Shown here: piece after piece, positions 42,413 through 44,699 of the stretch
How positions within the stretch are numbered: position 1 is the first letter of the stretch
Layout of the letters: every line of letters begins with the position of its first letter
Assembly: GCF_002993365.1 (NCBI RefSeq)
Contig: NZ_PVNP01000200.1
Coordinates: 1 to 44,699 of the forward strand
Direction: 5' to 3'
DNA length: 44,699 nucleotides
From: Marisediminitalea alba
GTDB taxonomy: Bacteria > Pseudomonadota > Gammaproteobacteria > Enterobacterales > Alteromonadaceae
The notes under the pieces: generated by a model
The model's database searches: none
What the model was told of the DNA's origin: nothing
Seen by the model: only the letters and a program-made list of their open reading frames with translations
Position numbers and translations under genes: made by a program

Positions 42413-43516
42413 CAGTCATCCCGGCCAAAAATTACAGTCATCCCGGCCCACGAGCCGGGATCTTCTCCTTCCCCGTCATACCGGAAGATACGAAGTATCT
42501 ATCCGGTATCTCCTAAACAGTCTGCTCCGCTCAAATAGTCTTTTGAGGAGATCCCCGCCTAAGAGCATGCGGGGATGACGAAGGTGCTGGCATGCGGGCA
42601 TGACTATTCTCAATCCCGTCATACCGGAAGATACGAAGTATCTATCCGGTATCTCCTAAACAGTTTGGCTCCGCTTAAATAGTCTTTTGAGGAGATCCCC
42701 GCCTAAGAGCATGCGGGGATGACGAAGGTGGTGCATACGAGGATGACGAAGGTGGTGCATACGAGGATGACGAAGGTGTTGGCATGCGGGCATGACTATT
42801 CTCAATCCCGTCATACCGGAAGATACGAAGTATCTATCCGGTATCTCCCAAACAGTTTGGCTCCGTTTAAATGGCCTTTTACGGAGATCCCCGCCCAAGA
42901 GCATGCGGGGATGACGAAGGTGGTGCATACGAGGATGACGAAGGTGTTGGCATGCGGGCATGACTATTTCCATTCCTGTTATCCCGGCCATAAATTATAG
43001 TCATCCCGGCCAAAAAATTCAGTCATCCCGGCCTCCGAGCCGGGATCTCCTTCCTCCCGTCATACCGGAAGATACGAAGTATCTATCCGGTATCTCCCAA
43101 ACAGTCTGACTCCGCTCAAATAGTCTTTTGAGGAGATCCCCGCCCAAGAGCATGCGGGGATGACGAAGGTGGTGCATACGAGGATCACGAAGGTGTTGGC
43201 ATGCGGGCATGACTATTTCCATTCCTGTTATCCCGGCCATAAATTATAGTCATCCCGGCCAAAAAATTCAGTCATCCCGGCCTCCGAGCCGGGATCTCCT
43301 TCCTCCCGTCATACCGGAAGATACGAAGTATCTATCCGGTATCTCCTAAACAGTCTGCTCCGCTCAAATAGTCTTTTGAGGAGATCCCCGCCCAAGAGCA
43401 TGCGGGGATGACGAAGGTAGTAGCATGCGGGCATGACGGTAGTGGGTGCATGCGGGGATGACGGTAGTGGGTGCATGCGGGGATGACGAAGGTGGTGCAT
43501 ACGAGGATGACGAAGG
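42413..43516. repeat. Palindromic repeat cluster C (five paired units)
   Basis: Five paired units lie at 42475-42579, 42618-42723, 42810-42915, 43059-43164 and 43308-43412. Each begins GTCATACCGGAAGATACG, closes the left hairpin at CCGGTATCTCC, has a spacer with AACAGT and AGTCTTTT words, and ends with the inverted right hairpin GGAGATCCCCGC...GCGGGGATGAC. Between the pairs lie GTCATCCCGGCC hairpins (for example 43022-43050 and 43271-43299) and tandem GATGACGAAGGTGGTGCATA-type half modules. No gene is credible in 42293-43643. Confidence 0.9.
42810..43307. repeat. 249-bp tandem duplication within cluster C
   Basis: 42810-43058 and 43059-43307 are adjacent copies of the same 249-bp block (paired unit, half modules, two GTCATCCCGG modules). 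They are nearly identical, for example GATGAC at 42935 against GATCAC at 43184. This indicates recent unequal exchange or replication slippage. Confidence 0.85.
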
Positions 43517-43625
43517 AGGGCAAAACTTCCGGGATGATGGGCGGTTTTTGTAATTCCAAAAAGTACGAAGTACTTATCCGCATCGTATAAACGGAACAGT
43601 TAAGCGTAAAGTCAGGGGGGATGGG

Positions 43626-44699
43626 CAGGGCAACCGCATACTTTTACCCAAAAATAAGCTCTGCTCTGAATTCATCGGCCCAGCCAGCCATTTTGAGTTT
43701 GCTTCTCATGCTGGCTTTCTTGGGGTGTAAACGAGCCATATTCAAACAAAACCGCCTAATCACTCCGACATTTTCCGCTCCGTCCTCTTTGCGTATTCGG
43801 CTATCATCTTCTTTGAACGTCACGTCTAACACCCAGTGGACTTTATTTTCGACTTCCCAGTGTGCTCGGATAGCCTGGTTGACCGCAACGGGGTCAATAT
43901 CCAGTGAACTGATGTAATATTGCGTTTCAGTGCTCACCTCTTTGTCTTTAAGGTGGCGCTCTCGTTCTATTTTGATAACACTGCGTATACCTTTCCAGTG
44001 CTGTGCTTCACTTATCCACTCACTGACTCTTAGTTGCTGGCACCGGCGTACTTCAATTCGTCCATGGCCAGAATCAGTCTGTTCATTACAGGCAATCCAA
44101 GCGGGATTATCCCTCTCTACCTTATGGAAATAGGCGGCAATTTCATCGCGTAGTTGTTTGTGGTTATTTTTGATGCAGAGCACATAATCTGCGTTCTCCG
44201 AGCTGATTTTCTCGACTATCTTTTTCTGAGAGTTCATGGCATCTGCACTGATAAGAGCGCCTTTAATATTAAGCGTGTCGAGTAGGTCCAATACCGAAGC
44301 ATTCTCATTTTTCTTGCCCGATGACTTCAGTTGCGCAAGCACTAAACCTGCATCTTTGCTCCAGGCGGTAATGCTATGTAATGCCGTTTGCTTATCGCCA
44401 TCGTAGGAATGACGAAGTGTCTTACCGTCGATGGCAATTTGAGGCTTACCCGTTTCAACACGCACTTCATTCACCCAATTCATAAAGGCTTTATTTAATT
44501 GTTCAGGGCATATTACTCGGACAATTCGGGCAATGGTATCGTCAACAGGAATGCCGTTTTCAAAGGGACGGTATTGGCGCAACCAATCAAGTTTATCTCG
44601 ACCAAACACTTCTATATCGCTCCAACCCTCTGCTCCAGAAAGGACTGCACTCACAGTCAGAAATATCACATCAATAAAGTCATGTTGAACATTAATTTG
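43626..44699 (-). mobile_element. ISAs1-family insertion sequence, cut by the window edge
   Basis: The transposase gene and its downstream flank make up most of an ISAs1-type element. The inner end is placed near 43626, where CAGGGCAACCGCATAC could be the terminal repeat, but the matching outer end lies beyond the window so the boundary is unconfirmed. It abuts a degraded palindromic repeat (43551-43590) of the cluster C type. Confidence 0.6.
43644..44699 (-). CDS. ISAs1-family transposase (5' end missing)
   Basis: A DDE transposase of the ISAs1 / H-repeat family, about 351 residues in view. Family motifs are clear: DVIFLTVSAVLSGAEGWSDIEVFG at the visible N-terminus, IAIDGKTLRHS with the first catalytic Asp, ALISADAMNSQKKI with the second, and HWEVENKVHWVLDVTFKEDD with the Glu, near the C-terminus. 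The frame stays open to the window edge at 44699; an in-frame GTG at 44669 is not the true start because family members extend about 30 residues further. No frameshift or stop interrupts the part seen, so the element may be active. Confidence 0.95.
   Translation of the reverse strand, partial: QINVQHDFIDVIFLTVSAVLSGAEGWSDIEVFGRDKLDWLRQYRPFENGIPVDDTIARIVRVICPEQLNKAFMNWVNEVRVETGKPQIAIDGKTLRHSYDGDKQTALHSITAWSKDAGLVLAQLKSSGKKNENASVLDLLDTLNIKGALISADAMNSQKKIVEKISSENADYVLCIKNNHKQLRDEIAAYFHKVERDNPAWIACNEQTDSGHGRIEVRRCQQLRVSEWISEAQHWKGIRSVIKIERERHLKDKEVSTETQYYISSLDIDPVAVNQAIRAHWEVENKVHWVLDVTFKEDDSRIRKEDGAENVGVIRRFCLNMARLHPKKASMRSKLKMAGWADEFRAELIFG

Noticed and set aside
42656..43000. Overlapping reading frames on both strands in cluster C with repetitive MHHLRHPRM-type or MTKVVHTR-type proteins
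   Set aside because: They are translations of the palindromic repeats, with no ribosome binding sites.
42413..43516. Regular repeats that could be read as a CRISPR array
   Set aside because: Units are long, internally palindromic pairs with repeated rather than unique spacers, and no cas genes are present.

Overview
The window reads as a chromosomal segment of a marine gammaproteobacterium, most likely Alteromonadales/Alteromonadaceae. This is an inference from gene content: a TonB-dependent receptor, a metK / tkt-epd-pgk neighbourhood with a class I aldolase downstream, pst genes encoding oversized PstC and PstA, an OxyR-like regulator, several c-di-GMP proteins, and abundant GTCATCCCGG-type palindromic repeats. 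Nearly all genes are intact and no rRNA, tRNA or CRISPR was seen.

Layout. 1-1730: the tail of a possible transposase at the left edge, then a secreted protein of unknown function bracketed by two copies of a GGGGTCAGAGTA inverted-repeat element. 1735-5777 (minus strand): a GH13 amylase lipoprotein, a TSUP permease and a GAF/HD-GYP c-di-GMP phosphodiesterase. 5997-9837: a Tat-exported, PvdN-like PLP enzyme and a TonB-dependent receptor whose promoter carries four tandem PhoB-type heptamers. 10238-15758: a chemoreceptor, a queuosine-precursor transporter, a DEDDh exonuclease, an Asp/Glu racemase, a small exported protein and a CYTH protein. 15773-16082: a gene-free segment bounded by two matched hairpins, possibly an IS200/IS605-derived non-autonomous element. 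16145-23112: metK with a MetJ-type operator, then tkt-epd-pgk-fba for the pentose phosphate pathway, vitamin B6 precursor synthesis and glycolysis. 23134-23948: repeat cluster A, interrupted by a multi-hairpin island. 24164-29548: a diguanylate cyclase, ppx, ppk and a GcvR-like ACT protein. 29824-36694: pstC-pstA-pstB-phoU and a PiT phosphate transporter. 36851-38603: a 44-residue small protein, a tandem universal stress protein and a GIY-YIG nuclease. 38663-39125: repeat cluster B, beginning right after the nuclease gene. 39140-42292 (minus strand): an ECF sigma / anti-sigma / exported coiled-coil operon and an OxyR-like regulator. 42413-43516: repeat cluster C, followed by an ISAs1-family transposase cut by the right window edge.

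Two themes stand out. The first is phosphorus: Pst import, PhoU, PiT, polyphosphate synthesis and breakdown, and PhoB-like direct repeats in front of the TonB receptor (strong), ppk (moderate) and the stress protein (weak). The receptor, next to a periplasmic PLP enzyme, could belong to an undescribed phosphorus-scavenging pathway. The second is a REPIN-like family of paired inverted hairpins whose stems covary between copies. One cluster lies directly behind a small GIY-YIG nuclease that could be its mobilising or maintenance partner. Both are hypotheses built on sequence patterns visible here.
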